From the NCBI RefSeq assembly GCF_009827435.1, contig NZ_WTYM01000044.1, positions 32,765 through 96,764 on the forward strand: a stretch of 64,000 nucleotides of DNA, given 5' to 3'. Positions within the stretch are counted from its first letter, which is position 1; each line of letters starts with the position of its first letter. Shown piece by piece: positions 27,801-37,635 of the stretch. The stretch comes from Croceibacterium salegens. Its GTDB lineage: Bacteria > Pseudomonadota > Alphaproteobacteria > Sphingomonadales > Sphingomonadaceae. A program made the position numbers and the translations under genes. A model generated the notes under the pieces. It was not told the origin of the DNA and searched no databases. It was given only the letters and a program-made list of their open reading frames with translations.

Positions 27801-30551
27801 ATGATCGGCGCCATTGCCAAGGCCATTTTCGGCTCTTCCAACGACCGTTACGTCAAGTCGCTCGACAAGACGATCCAGACCATCGCCGCGCTCGAACCGC
27901 AGATCGAGGCGCTGTCCGACGAGGAACTGCGCGCCCAGACGCAGAAGTTCCGCGAACAGCTCGAAGGCGGAAAGTCGCTCGACGACATCCTGCCCGAAGC
28001 CTTTGCTACCGTGCGCGAAGCTTCGAAGCGCGTCCTCGGCATGCGCCACTTCGACGTGCAGATGGTTGGCGGCATCGTGCTCCACCGCGGCGAAATCGCC
28101 GAGATGCGGACCGGTGAGGGCAAGACCCTCGTGGCGACGCTCGCCACCTACCTCAATGCCATCGAGGGCAAGGGCGTCCACGTCGTCACCGTCAACGACT
28201 ACCTCGCCAAGCGCGACGCTGAATGGATGGGCCAGATATACAGGTTCCTCGGCCTCACCGTCGGCGTGATCGTACCAAACCTGTCCGAGCACCAGCGCCG
28301 CGAGGCCTACGGGTCCGACATCACCTACGGCACCAACAACGAATTCGGTTTCGACTACCTTCGCGACAACATGAAGCACGAGCGCAGCCAGCAGGTGCAG
28401 CGCCCCTTCAACTTCGCCATCGTCGACGAGGTAGACTCGATCCTGGTCGACGAAGCGCGCACACCGTTGATCATTTCCGGCCCGACCGAGGACAAGAGCG
28501 AACTCTACATCAAGCTCGATGAGATCGTGAAAGGCTTCGAGAAGGAGTACTACGACGTCGACGAAAAGGCTCGAACGGTCAACATGACCGAAGAAGGCAA
28601 CGAAGAGATCGAGCGCCGCATCATGCAGGCTGGCCTGCTGGTCTCGGACAACCTCTACGACGTCGAGAACACTCAGGTGGTGCATCACCTGAGCGAGGCG
28701 CTCCGGGCAAACATCATATTCAAGCGCGACATCGACTACATCGTGAAGGACAACAAGGTCGTCATCATCGACGAATTTACCGGTCGCATGATGGAAGGGC
28801 GGCGCTGGTCGAACGGCCTGCACCAGGCGGTCGAAGCCAAGGAAGGCGTCAGGATCGAGCCCGAGAACCAGACCATGGCCTCGATCACTTTCCAGAACTA
28901 CTTCCGCATGTATCCCAAGCTGGCGGGCATGACCGGCACCGCGGCGACCGAGGCGGCGGAATTCTGGGACATCTACAAGCTCAACGTCGTCGAAATCCCG
29001 ACAAACGTTCCGGTCCAGCGCATCGACGAGGAAGACGAGTTCTATAAGAACACGCAGGACAAGTTCCAGGCCATCGCCAAGGCCATCGCCGAGAAGAGCA
29101 AGATCGGCCAGCCGACGCTGGTCGGCACCGTCTCGATCGAGAAGTCCGAATTGCTCAGCCAGTTCCTCGACAAGGAAGGCGTCAAGCACAACGTCCTCAA
29201 CGCTCGCTTCCACGAGATGGAAGCGCATATCGTCGCCCAGGCCGGCCGCCTCGGTGCTGTAACGATCGCCACCAACATGGCCGGCCGCGGCACCGACATC
29301 CAGCTGGGCGGCAACCTCGAGTTCCGCATCGATGACGAGCTCAAGGACATTGCCGATGACGATCCCAAGCGCGCGCTTGAAATCGACCGGATCAAGGCCG
29401 AGATCGCCGAAGAGAAGAAGAAGGTGCTCGAAGCTGGCGGCCTGTTCGTGCTCGGCACCGAACGGCACGAAAGCCGCCGTATCGACAACCAGCTACGCGG
29501 CCGTTCGGGCCGCCAGGGCGACCCCGGCCTGTCGCGCTTCTACCTGTGCCTCGAAGACGACCTGCTGCGCATCTTCGGGCCGGACACGCTGTTCGCCAAG
29601 ATGATGAACTCGAACCTCGCCGACGGCGAAGCGATCGGTTCGAAGTGGCTCTCCAAGGCCATCGAGACCGCGCAGAAGAAGGTCGAGGCGCGCAACTACG
29701 AGGTCCGAAAGCAGGTCGTCGAATACGACAACGTGATGAACGACCAGCGCAAGGTGGTCTACGAACAGCGCGCCGAGATCATGGACGCCGAGAAGGTCGA
29801 CGACGTCGTCCTCGACATGCGTCACGACGCTATCAACGCCATCGTCGGCATGGCCTGCCCGCCGGGATCTTACCCCGAGCAGTGGGACGTCGCCGGATTG
29901 AAGCAACGCATCGGCGAGATCACGGGTATCGACTTGCCGTTCGACGCCTGGATGAAGGAAGACGCGCTCGAACCCGAGTTGATCGAGGAGCGCATCGTCG
30001 CCGCCGCCGACAAGCTGATGGACGAGAAGATCGGCGAAAACGATCACGAGATCTGGCGACAGGTGGAAAAGCAGGTCCTGCTCGACCGGCTCGACCATCA
30101 CTGGAAAGAGCACCTCGCCACGCTCGACGCGCTGCGCCAGGTCATCGGCCTGCGCGCCTATGCGCAGAAGCAGCCGATCAACGAGTACAAGCAGGAAGCC
30201 TTTGGGTTGTTCGAGTTGATGCTTGAAACGATCCGCGAGGATGTGACAAAGATCCTGCTGACCAGCCAACTCCGCATCGCCCCGCCGCCTCCGCCGCCAT
30301 CGCTGCCGGACCTGCCGGACTTCCTGACAGGCCACGTCGACCCGCTGACGGGGTTCGAGGATTCGAACGACGGCGACGGTTCGGCGGCGCGTGCCGCGCT
30401 GTTCGGCGCGCTCGCCGGATCGCCGATGGCAGCCGCCGGACCGGGTGGTGCGTCGGGCAATCCCTTTGCCGGGCAGGACATCAGCCGCAACGCGCCGTGC
30501 CCTTGTGGTTCGGGCAACAAATACAAGCACTGTCACGGCGCGCTGGTCTGA
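27801..30551 (+). CDS. secA: Protein translocase ATPase SecA
   Basis: The 916-aa motor drives preproteins through SecYEG. Seen: Walker [14 protein letters not shown] near residue 100, [14 protein letters not shown] near 130, the [16 protein letters not shown] segment near 175, [20 protein letters not shown] near 208, [11 protein letters not shown] near 495, [10 protein letters not shown] near 565, and a C-terminal zinc/SecB-binding tail [15 protein letters not shown] Gly/Ala/Pro-rich linker precedes the tail. Length and motifs are complete. Confidence 0.98.
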   Translation: MIGAIAKAIFGSSNDRYVKSLDKTIQTIAALEPQIEALSDEELRAQTQKFREQLEGGKSLDDILPEAFATVREASKRVLGMRHFDVQMVGGIVLHRGEIAEMRTGEGKTLVATLATYLNAIEGKGVHVVTVNDYLAKRDAEWMGQIYRFLGLTVGVIVPNLSEHQRREAYGSDITYGTNNEFGFDYLRDNMKHERSQQVQRPFNFAIVDEVDSILVDEARTPLIISGPTEDKSELYIKLDEIVKGFEKEYYDVDEKARTVNMTEEGNEEIERRIMQAGLLVSDNLYDVENTQVVHHLSEALRANIIFKRDIDYIVKDNKVVIIDEFTGRMMEGRRWSNGLHQAVEAKEGVRIEPENQTMASITFQNYFRMYPKLAGMTGTAATEAAEFWDIYKLNVVEIPTNVPVQRIDEEDEFYKNTQDKFQAIAKAIAEKSKIGQPTLVGTVSIEKSELLSQFLDKEGVKHNVLNARFHEMEAHIVAQAGRLGAVTIATNMAGRGTDIQLGGNLEFRIDDELKDIADDDPKRALEIDRIKAEIAEEKKKVLEAGGLFVLGTERHESRRIDNQLRGRSGRQGDPGLSRFYLCLEDDLLRIFGPDTLFAKMMNSNLADGEAIGSKWLSKAIETAQKKVEARNYEVRKQVVEYDNVMNDQRKVVYEQRAEIMDAEKVDDVVLDMRHDAINAIVGMACPPGSYPEQWDVAGLKQRIGEITGIDLPFDAWMKEDALEPELIEERIVAAADKLMDEKIGENDHEIWRQVEKQVLLDRLDHHWKEHLATLDALRQVIGLRAYAQKQPINEYKQEAFGLFELMLETIREDVTKILLTSQLRIAPPPPPPSLPDLPDFLTGHVDPLTGFEDSNDGDGSAARAALFGALAGSPMAAAGPGGASGNPFAGQDISRNAPCPCGSGNKYKHCHGALV

Positions 30552-30618
30552 TCTGCCGCTCCCTCTTGCTGCAATCATAACGAGTGTTACAGTCGCCGCC
30601 GGGAAAGGGGAGTGACTG

Positions 30619-31485
30619 ATGCGCATCTCGCGGCTCGACCTGCCGAAGTGCAAGGTTGGCGAAGGCCCGGTGTGGGACTTTGCCGAACAGGCGCTCTACT
30701 ACATCGATATCGTCGGCAAGGCGGTGTTCCGCTGGGACCCGGCGACGAACGACCTGAAGAGTTGGGACGTGCCCGACATCATCGGCTCGATGGCTCTGCG
30801 CGAAGAGGGCGGGGCCATCGTTGCGCTTGGCACCGGCGTGCACTTGCTCGATTTCGCGAGCGGCACGGTCGAACCGCATGCCTTGCTCGATCCGCCCGAC
30901 CCCGAAGTTCAGCTTGCGGACGGCAAAGTCGACCGGCGCGGGCGGTTCGTGTTCGGCACCAGTCATCGCAAGATGGCGCATCCCGTCGGCGGGCTCTATT
31001 CGCTCGACCGTGGCGTGCTGACGCAAGTCGACGACGACGTCCACCTCGGCAACGGGCCGTGCTGGTCTCCCGACGACCGCGTGCTCTACCACGCGGATTC
31101 GCTGCGCCACACGATCTACGCTTACGACTACGACATCGAGACCGGGCAGGCGGCGAACCGCCGCGCCTTCTTCAATTCCGAGAAGTGGGGCCCGATCCCC
31201 GACGGCGCGACGGTCGATGCCGACGGCAACCTGTGGAGTGCGATTTGCGAGGGCGGGGTGGTGCTATGCATTTCGCCCGCTGGCGAGGTGCTGCGCGAGA
31301 TCGAATTTCCGACGCGCATTCCCGCGAGCGTGATGTTCTTCGGCCCCGACCTCGACCGCCTGTTCGTACCGACCATCGATCCCTCGTTCATCCCGGGCCG
31401 TGAAGCCGGCCCCGACGATGGCGCGAATTACGTCATCGACGACCTTGGCGTTCGGGGCCTTCCGGAAACCAGGTACAATGGCTGA
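30619..31485 (+). CDS. SMP-30/gluconolactonase family protein
   Basis: The 288-aa six-bladed propeller belongs to the calcium/zinc-dependent sugar lactonases. The three metal ligands are conserved: Glu15 (VGEGPVW), Asn145 (GNGPCWS) and Asp195 (PDGATVD). The two substrate-contacting residues seen in characterised members as RxND are replaced here: Gln98 and Ala100 (QLADGK). The substrate may therefore differ from simple aldonolactones. It overlaps the MFS gene by 8 nt and precedes glycosidase genes, suggesting that it hydrolyses a lactone in catabolism of an imported sugar. Confidence 0.85.
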   Translation: MRISRLDLPKCKVGEGPVWDFAEQALYYIDIVGKAVFRWDPATNDLKSWDVPDIIGSMALREEGGAIVALGTGVHLLDFASGTVEPHALLDPPDPEVQLADGKVDRRGRFVFGTSHRKMAHPVGGLYSLDRGVLTQVDDDVHLGNGPCWSPDDRVLYHADSLRHTIYAYDYDIETGQAANRRAFFNSEKWGPIPDGATVDADGNLWSAICEGGVVLCISPAGEVLREIEFPTRIPASVMFFGPDLDRLFVPTIDPSFIPGREAGPDDGANYVIDDLGVRGLPETRYNG

Positions 31486-32674
31486 CGGCATCGACTACAA
31501 GCGGATGATGCCGCTGATGTTCGCGGTGTTCGTCAACATCGCCGGTTTCAGCCTGATCCTGCCGCTGCTGCCGTTCTACGGCCCGCTGTTCGGGGCAGGT
31601 CCGTTCGAAGTTGCGCTACTGTTCGCTGCCTACAGCCTCGGCAACGTTTTCGGCGAGATCTACTGGGGCCGGCAGTCGGATAAGCACGGGCGGCGTGCGG
31701 TGCTAATTGTCACTACGGCCGGGGCCGCGCTGACCTATGTCGCCTTCGCCTTCGTCCCGAGCCTGTGGCTGGCCATCGCGGTTCGCGTCGTCAACGGCTT
31801 CTTCGGCGGTACGCTGAGTGTCGCGCAGGGCTTCCTCGCCGATGCCTCGCCGCCGGAGAAGCGCGCCAAGGCGATGGGCCTGTTTGGGTCGAGCTTTTCG
31901 GTAGGCTTTGCCTTCGGTCCGGTCATCGGCGGCCTGCTGGCCGGAACGGGCGGCAGCCTTGCCGACTTCCGAGCCCCGATCCTCGCGGCGGCGGCGCTGT
32001 GTGCGATTACGTGCGTGTGGTCGCTCGCCGTCCTGCGCAACGCCAAAGAGCCGCTCGGCAAGGCCGCGCCGCTGCCGCGTTACAGCGAGGGGCTGCACTA
32101 CGTCACCACGCACCCGACGCTGCTTCGGCTCTTCGTGATCAGCTTCTTCGGCATCGCTGCCTTCGCCAGCATGGAGGCGGTCTACGGCCTGTGGAGCGAG
32201 GCCAACTTCGGCTGGACCGCGCGCGACCTCGGCTTCGCCTTTATCGCCATCGGGATGGGCGGTCTTGTCATCCAGCTCTTCTTCCTCCAGCCACTGGTAA
32301 CACGCCTTGGCGAGGGACGCGTGATCGCGCTTGGCCTCTTCACGCTGGCGGCCTCGATGCTATTGCAGCCGATCCTCCGGGAGCCTTACACAGCGGTGGC
32401 GCTGATGGGCCTGCTGATGATGGGGCACAGCCTCGCTTTCCCCACCGCCGGGGCGCTGACCAGCCGCACGGTGCCGGTCGACCGACAGGGATCGGTCATG
32501 GGGTTTCTCATGGCCAGTAACGCCTTCTCGCGCATCGTTGCGCCTCCGACCTTCGGGCTGATCTACGAGTTCGGGCACGATCTGCCGTGGTATGCTGGGG
32601 CCGTGATGATCGCGTTGATCGTGCCGTTGGCGTTGCAACTGGTGGCGCTCGCAAAGCCCAGCGCGAACGGCTGA
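31478..32674 (+). CDS. MFS transporter of the TetA/DHA1 type
   Basis: The 398-aa protein has the 12 transmembrane segments of the major facilitator superfamily. The loop 2-3 motif GRQSDKHGRRAV near residue 62 is the classic motif A. The N-terminal pattern (IAGFSLILPLLPFYG) resembles TetA-like drug/H+ antiporters, which also include sugar exporters and importers. Its overlap with the lactonase gene suggests a role in moving a sugar-derived compound, but drug efflux cannot be excluded. ATG at 31478 was taken over an in-frame start at 31400. Confidence 0.85.
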   Translation: MADGIDYKRMMPLMFAVFVNIAGFSLILPLLPFYGPLFGAGPFEVALLFAAYSLGNVFGEIYWGRQSDKHGRRAVLIVTTAGAALTYVAFAFVPSLWLAIAVRVVNGFFGGTLSVAQGFLADASPPEKRAKAMGLFGSSFSVGFAFGPVIGGLLAGTGGSLADFRAPILAAAALCAITCVWSLAVLRNAKEPLGKAAPLPRYSEGLHYVTTHPTLLRLFVISFFGIAAFASMEAVYGLWSEANFGWTARDLGFAFIAIGMGGLVIQLFFLQPLVTRLGEGRVIALGLFTLAASMLLQPILREPYTAVALMGLLMMGHSLAFPTAGALTSRTVPVDRQGSVMGFLMASNAFSRIVAPPTFGLIYEFGHDLPWYAGAVMIALIVPLALQLVALAKPSANG

Positions 32675-32780
32675 CCAAGATCGGTGCGGCGCCGCGTTCC
32701 GGAGCGCTTTCCCTATCCCGAACAGGCACCTTTTCGCCCGGCGGCAGTTGCTTTAGCATCCCTGCCCGAAGGAGAGGTTC

Positions 32781-33536
32781 ATGAAACACGCCGCAATCGC
32801 CGCCGCCCTTGCGCTATCGGGCGCGCTCGTCGTGACCGTGCTGCCGCTCGCCGCCGAAGACGCCGCAATCACGACCGAGACCGCGAACGCCATCGCCGCC
32901 GCCGTCGCCGACACGATGCGCCCGGCCGAGGACACCGCCCGCGACGAGGCCCGCAAGCCGGGCAAGATCATCGCCTTCGCCGGGGTCAGGCCGGGCATGG
33001 TGGTCATAGAGTATTCGCCCGGCGGTGGGTACTACACGCGCCTGCTGGCCAAGACGGTCGGCCCGACCGGTCATGTCTATGCGCTGGTCCCGGCGGGATT
33101 TGCCGGGCGGCAGGACTATATGGACCGGATGAACGCGCTCGCCGCGCAGTACGGCAACGTCGACATCATCCCGACCGATTTCGGCAACTACAAGCTGCCG
33201 AAAATGGCCGACCTCGCCTGGACCAGTGAGAACTATCACGACTTCGTCAATGGCGGCACGGCCGAGCCGGCCGACAAGGCGGCATTTGCCGCGCTCAAGC
33301 CGGGCGGGCTCTATTTCATCGAGGACCACGCTGCTCCGGGTACCGGGCTGACAGCGACCAATTCGCTCCATCGGATCGATCCCGCAGCGGTCAAGTCGCA
33401 AGTCATCGCCGCAGGATTCGTGTTCGACGGCGAATCCGACGCCTTGCACAACCCCGACGATCCGCACGATGCCAGCCCGCGCCAGTTCAGCGGCGTGAGC
33501 GACAAGTTCGCGCTGAGGTTCAAGAAGCCCGAATAG
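32781..33536 (+). CDS. Exported methyltransferase-like protein (COG4798 type)
   Basis: The 251-aa protein has a clear signal peptide (1-25, ending PLAAE). A Rossmann-type methyltransferase fold follows: the SAM-site motif is VIEYSPGGGYYTRLLA near residue 75, and AALKPGGLYFIEDHAA near 172 is the later strand. Exported methyltransferases are puzzling because SAM is cytosolic; many members of this family carry such a leader. An AAGGAGAG ribosome site supports the start. Catalysis is unproven. Confidence 0.7.
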   Translation: MKHAAIAAALALSGALVVTVLPLAAEDAAITTETANAIAAAVADTMRPAEDTARDEARKPGKIIAFAGVRPGMVVIEYSPGGGYYTRLLAKTVGPTGHVYALVPAGFAGRQDYMDRMNALAAQYGNVDIIPTDFGNYKLPKMADLAWTSENYHDFVNGGTAEPADKAAFAALKPGGLYFIEDHAAPGTGLTATNSLHRIDPAAVKSQVIAAGFVFDGESDALHNPDDPHDASPRQFSGVSDKFALRFKKPE

Positions 33537-33555
33537 CGTTCCGGCCGCCGCCATC

Positions 33556-35154
33556 GTGACTCGCTGGACCCGCCGCTCCGCACTGGGCGCAATGGCCGGC
33601 AGCCTTGCGCTGCCCGCAGTCGCACGGGCGGGCGTTCTCGCCGACTGGACGACGCTGGCCTCGGCCTGGGAATGCCCCGAGTGGTTTCGCGACGCCAAGT
33701 TTGGGATTTGGTCGCACTGGGGCCCGCAATGCGTGCCCGAGTACGGCGATTGGTATGGGCGGCAGATGTACCTGCAGGGCAACCACGTCTACCGTCATCA
33801 CGTTGAGACTTACGGTCACCCTGCCGAATTCGGATTCATCGACCTGATCGGCCGCTGGAAGGCTGACAAATGGGACCCGGAGGCGCTGGCCGAAAAGTAT
33901 CGCCGCGCTGGCGCGCGCTACATCGTTTCGATGGCGAGCCATCATGACAATTTCGACATGTTCGCCAGCCGTCATCACGGCTGGAACGCCACCATGGTCG
34001 GCCCAAAGACTGACATTGTCGGACGATGGGAGAAGGCGACCCGCGCGGCGGGGCTGAGGTTCGGCATTTCGAACCATTCAAGCCATGCGTGGCATTGGTG
34101 GCAACCGGCCTACGGCTACGATGTCGAGGGCCCGCGAATGGGCGAGCGCTACGACGCGTTTCGCCTCACCGCAGCCGATGGCAAGGGCCGCTTCTGGGAG
34201 GGTCTCGATCCGCAGGATCTCTACACCGGTCCTAACATGCTCATTCCCGACGGCATCGATAGCATCGAGGCGATGAACCGGTGGCACGGCGCGCGCGACG
34301 GGCAGTGGCTCGAGATGGTCCCGCCGGGCAACGAGGCCTTTGCCCGCAAATGGCTGGCGCGGCAGATGGACTTCGTCGAGCAATACCGGCCCGACCTGGT
34401 CTACTTTGACGATTCGCGGTTGCCGTTCGGCCAGTATGGCCTCGATGCGGTGGCGCATTTCTACGACCAGGCCACGTTATGGCATGGTTCGCCCGATGTC
34501 GTGCTGACGGCCAAGAGGCTCGGTGACTACCAGCGCGAGGCGATCATGGAGGACGTCGAGCGGGGGTTCGTCGCCGACATCCGGCCTGAACCGTGGCAGA
34601 CCTGCACCTGCATAGGCAACTGGCACTACGACCGGGAGCTCTACGAGCGTCACGGCTACAAGGGCGCCAAGCTGGTAATCCAACGGCTCGCCGACATCGT
34701 GTCGAAGAACGGCAATCTCTTGCTGTCGGTGCCGATGCGCGGCGACGGTTCGATCGACGCCGATGAAGAGGTGATCCTCGCCGATCTCGCGCGGTGGACG
34801 GAGGCCAACGGGGAGGCGATCTACGGCACGCGCCCTTGGCGGGTTTTCGGCGAAGGGCCCACGCAGCCGCCGACCGGATTGATGGCCGAACACGAGGCCG
34901 CGCCATTCACCGCACAAGATGTGCGCTTCACGACGAAGGGCGACGCCGTCCACGCGATCTTCCTTGATTGGCCTGATGACGCGCGGATCGAGACGTTCCG
35001 CCTGGGTCAGGGGACCGTCGAACGGGTCGAAACCGGTGCCGGCCGCCCGGTGTCCTTCACCCAGCGTAGCGATGCGCTGCACATCGACCTTCCGCGGCCG
35101 CAAGGGGGCGAGTTCGTCCCGGTCGTCCGGATTTACGGGGCTGGTCTTGTCTAG
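33556..35154 (+). CDS. Alpha-L-fucosidase, glycoside hydrolase family 29
   Basis: The 532-aa protein releases terminal alpha-L-fucose. The N-terminus has a twin-arginine-like leader (TRRSALGAMAG, cleavage near ARA at 25), so it is probably periplasmic. GH29 signatures: KFGIWSHWGPQCVPEYGDWY near residue 48, ASHHDNFDMF near 127, SNHSSHAWHW near 172, and the nucleophile segment DLVYFDDSR with Asp285. A small C-terminal beta domain follows. The GTG start at 33556 is the only one giving the leader. Its TAG stop shares the palindrome CTAG with the stop of the convergent beta-galactosidase gene. Confidence 0.9.
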   Translation: MTRWTRRSALGAMAGSLALPAVARAGVLADWTTLASAWECPEWFRDAKFGIWSHWGPQCVPEYGDWYGRQMYLQGNHVYRHHVETYGHPAEFGFIDLIGRWKADKWDPEALAEKYRRAGARYIVSMASHHDNFDMFASRHHGWNATMVGPKTDIVGRWEKATRAAGLRFGISNHSSHAWHWWQPAYGYDVEGPRMGERYDAFRLTAADGKGRFWEGLDPQDLYTGPNMLIPDGIDSIEAMNRWHGARDGQWLEMVPPGNEAFARKWLARQMDFVEQYRPDLVYFDDSRLPFGQYGLDAVAHFYDQATLWHGSPDVVLTAKRLGDYQREAIMEDVERGFVADIRPEPWQTCTCIGNWHYDRELYERHGYKGAKLVIQRLADIVSKNGNLLLSVPMRGDGSIDADEEVILADLARWTEANGEAIYGTRPWRVFGEGPTQPPTGLMAEHEAAPFTAQDVRFTTKGDAVHAIFLDWPDDARIETFRLGQGTVERVETGAGRPVSFTQRSDALHIDLPRPQGGEFVPVVRIYGAGLV

Positions 35155-36752
35155 CGGTAGGTGCCGAGCCGGACTTTCAGCAACACCGGTTCCTCGGCGA
35201 AGTTGAAGCCGTAGTCGGTCTGGTCGCCATTCCAGCGGCGGCGCATGACCCATTTGCCGTTCTCGAAAGTGCCTTCCTCGGCAAAGAGGATCTGCATCTT
35301 CGCGCCCTTGGCCGGGTCGGCGAGGGCGAAGCGCATCCGGACATGGTCGCCGGCAATAAGGAATTCGTCCGGGCCAAGCTGTGCGACCACCCCACCGCCG
35401 ACCGGCTTATCGGCCCACTCTGGCGGATCCCACTTGAGCCAGGTCCAATCGCGTTCGCCGAACTGCGGCAGGCCGAACTGCGCGGTGACCTTCCAGCGAC
35501 CGAGGACTTGCGACTGGTCCCCTCCGTCGTCAGTTTTTGCGAAGCCCCAGGTCGGACGGGCGAGGGCGATCGTCGCCCAGTCGTTCGCGATCGGTGCGAA
35601 CAGGCGGTACTTCACCGCAAACGCGCTCAGTGTCGCATCGTCGACGTCCGTGGCGCCGAGCGGGTAGTTGGAATATCCCGAGCGATCCATCCCGAACGGC
35701 GCAAAGCCGATCGCCCCGCGGCCGAGCGTCGGCCAGAAGAAGCGGGCGTATTCGCTCGCATTGCCGGTTTCCGGCACCATCAGCGGGTTGTCTGCGCGGG
35801 CGTAGTGGTCAAGGTAGGCGATGTAGGCCTTGGCATCCCGGTTGTAGATGTCGGGCGCGACGACATCGATGTGCGGCGCCGCGGCCTTCCAGACGTCTAT
35901 CATCGGCCAGTCGGGCCCGCCGCTCGCGCCACCCCATGCCTCGGGTCCGGCGAAGGGATCGGACAGTGCGGCGTTGCAGTACATGGGCAAGTCGAGCACC
36001 GCTTTCGCGGCGGCGGCGATCTCGTCGATGTAGCGCGCGGTGTACCAGGCGTTGAAGGCGCGATCGGCGCTAACTCCGAACGCCTCGCGCCAGGTTCCCT
36101 TGCGGCGGAGCGCGGCGGGAACCGGGCCGTCGAACAGCTTCTGTGCCTCGGGCCCGAAGTCGCGCGGCTGGTCGTATGAGCCGGATTCGTTTTCGACCTG
36201 CACCATGATCACGGTGTGCTGCGGATCGGCGGCCTTGAGGTGCTGCATCAACGCCACGAAGGCGCGCTTGTCGGCCTCGAGCGTGGTGCGCGAATGCGGT
36301 GAGAGGGCGTAGTGCGCCGCCCCATCGGGCGCGCGCATGCGATTGAAGCGCTTGATGTCGGTCTTCACCCACTCCGGAACGTAGCTTGCCGAAGTGTTCT
36401 TCCACGTTCCGAACCACAGCAGCACCAGCCGCTTGTCGTGCTGGCGGGCCGCAACCAGCAAGGCATCGACGAATCCGAAATCGAACCGCCCCTCGACCGG
36501 CTCGACCTGTTCCCACGCCACGGGCATTTCGAGAGTGTTGGCATGCATCTCGTCGAGCATCGGGAAAACGGTGTCGAGCATCGCCTGGTAGTTGCTCGAA
36601 TTGTGCGCCTGCGCCCCGAGCATGAGGAACGGCTTGCCGTCGACGATCAGCGCATGGCGACCGTCGCGGTGCTCGATCGTCGGAAGGATTTGGGAAACGG
36701 CAGGCTGACTCGCCAGCAAGGCAAGCGCGGGCGCCAGCAGCGTCAGGACCAT
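35151..36752 (-). CDS. Beta-galactosidase-like glycoside hydrolase (GH35 type with DUF5597-like C-terminus)
   Basis: The 533-aa secreted protein has a signal peptide (1-22, ending AVSQ) and a TIM-barrel with the GH35/clan A pattern. The acid/base Glu is in VQVENESGSY and the nucleophile Glu in LMVPETGNASEY. The C-terminal 130 residues form a beta domain. I chose the ATG at 36752 because GGGGAG sits at the right distance upstream; the ATG at 36764 would overlap that site. Facing the fucosidase gene, it suggests joint breakdown of a fucosylated galactoside such as a xyloglucan side chain; that substrate is an inference. Confidence 0.8.
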   Translation of the reverse strand: MVLTLLAPALALLASQPAVSQILPTIEHRDGRHALIVDGKPFLMLGAQAHNSSNYQAMLDTVFPMLDEMHANTLEMPVAWEQVEPVEGRFDFGFVDALLVAARQHDKRLVLLWFGTWKNTSASYVPEWVKTDIKRFNRMRAPDGAAHYALSPHSRTTLEADKRAFVALMQHLKAADPQHTVIMVQVENESGSYDQPRDFGPEAQKLFDGPVPAALRRKGTWREAFGVSADRAFNAWYTARYIDEIAAAAKAVLDLPMYCNAALSDPFAGPEAWGGASGGPDWPMIDVWKAAAPHIDVVAPDIYNRDAKAYIAYLDHYARADNPLMVPETGNASEYARFFWPTLGRGAIGFAPFGMDRSGYSNYPLGATDVDDATLSAFAVKYRLFAPIANDWATIALARPTWGFAKTDDGGDQSQVLGRWKVTAQFGLPQFGERDWTWLKWDPPEWADKPVGGGVVAQLGPDEFLIAGDHVRMRFALADPAKGAKMQILFAEEGTFENGKWVMRRRWNGDQTDYGFNFAEEPVLLKVRLGTYR

Positions 36753-36898
36753 CCGTCTCCCCATGCAGGCCAGACGATAGCAAGTCCGTCGGACAATGCC
36801 CATACGCGCGGCAGTGCAATTAGACCGAGTAGGACTATAACAATTCAAATGAAGCCGGGGCGAAGGCGTCAGGGCAATTATGCGTTGTCTCGCCTTAC

Positions 36899-36922
36899 GT
36901 CCGCTTTTGGGACGTTAGCAGG
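36899..36922. repeat. Fragment of a dispersed GTCCGC-GGGTCG intergenic repeat
   Basis: GTCCGCTTTTGGGACGTTAGC here closely resembles the starts of the elements at 61321, 62052 and 63133. It lies in the 220-bp gap between the beta-galactosidase and the metallo-hydrolase genes. The rest of that gap shows no gene. Confidence 0.5.
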
Positions 36923-36972
36923 CCTTGCTCCAAAGCTTGCAAACGCCACTCGCTCCAGCCACCTAGCCTCGC

Positions 36973-37635
36973 ATGACCGAAAGCCCCCTCCGCGCCGCGA
37001 TTATTCCCGTCACGCCGTTCGTGCAGAACTGCTCGCTCGTCTGGTGCTCGAAGACGATGCGCGGGGCGCTGGTCGATCCGGGGGGCGATCTCGACAAGCT
37101 GAAAGAGGCCGTCGCGCGCGCCGGGGTGACGCTGGAGAAGATCCTGCTGACCCACGGCCATGCCGACCATTGCGGGCAGGCGGGAATTCTCGCCGCCGAG
37201 CTTGGCCTGCCGATCGAGGGTCCGCACGAAGCCGACCGGTTCTGGATCAGCCGGCTGGACGAGGACGGCCCGCGCTTCGGCATCGAGACCAAGGTGTTCG
37301 AACCAACCCGCTGGCTCGAGGACGGCGACACCGTCAGCTTCGGCGAAGTCGAGCTGGAGGTGATCCACTGTCCCGGCCACACGCCGGGCCACGTGGTGTT
37401 CTTCCACCGCCAGATGCAATTCGCCTTTGTCGGCGACGTGCTTTTCGAAGGCTCGATCGGGCGAACCGACTTCCCGATGGGCAATCACCAGGACCTTATC
37501 GATTCGATCACCCGGAAGCTCTGGCCGCTCGGCAACGAAGTGACCTTCGTCCCCGGCCACGGCCGCACCAGCACCTTCGGGCGGGAGCGGCAGTCCAACC
37601 CGTTCGTCGGCGATGCCGTGGTCGGGGCCGCCTAG
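36973..37635 (+). CDS. MBL-fold hydrolase, glyoxalase II (YcbL)-like
   Basis: The 220-aa protein contains the metallo-beta-lactamase zinc motif THGHADH near residue 57, CPGHTPGHV near 138 and FVGDVLFEGSIGRTD near 158. The C-terminal VPGHG completes the site. Its length and the GRTD motif match YcbL-type hydroxyacylglutathione hydrolases, which lack the large glutathione-binding domain of GloB. It probably hydrolyses S-lactoylglutathione or another thioester. Its stop shares CTAG with the convergent Rieske gene. Confidence 0.85.
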   Translation: MTESPLRAAIIPVTPFVQNCSLVWCSKTMRGALVDPGGDLDKLKEAVARAGVTLEKILLTHGHADHCGQAGILAAELGLPIEGPHEADRFWISRLDEDGPRFGIETKVFEPTRWLEDGDTVSFGEVELEVIHCPGHTPGHVVFFHRQMQFAFVGDVLFEGSIGRTDFPMGNHQDLIDSITRKLWPLGNEVTFVPGHGRTSTFGRERQSNPFVGDAVVGAA

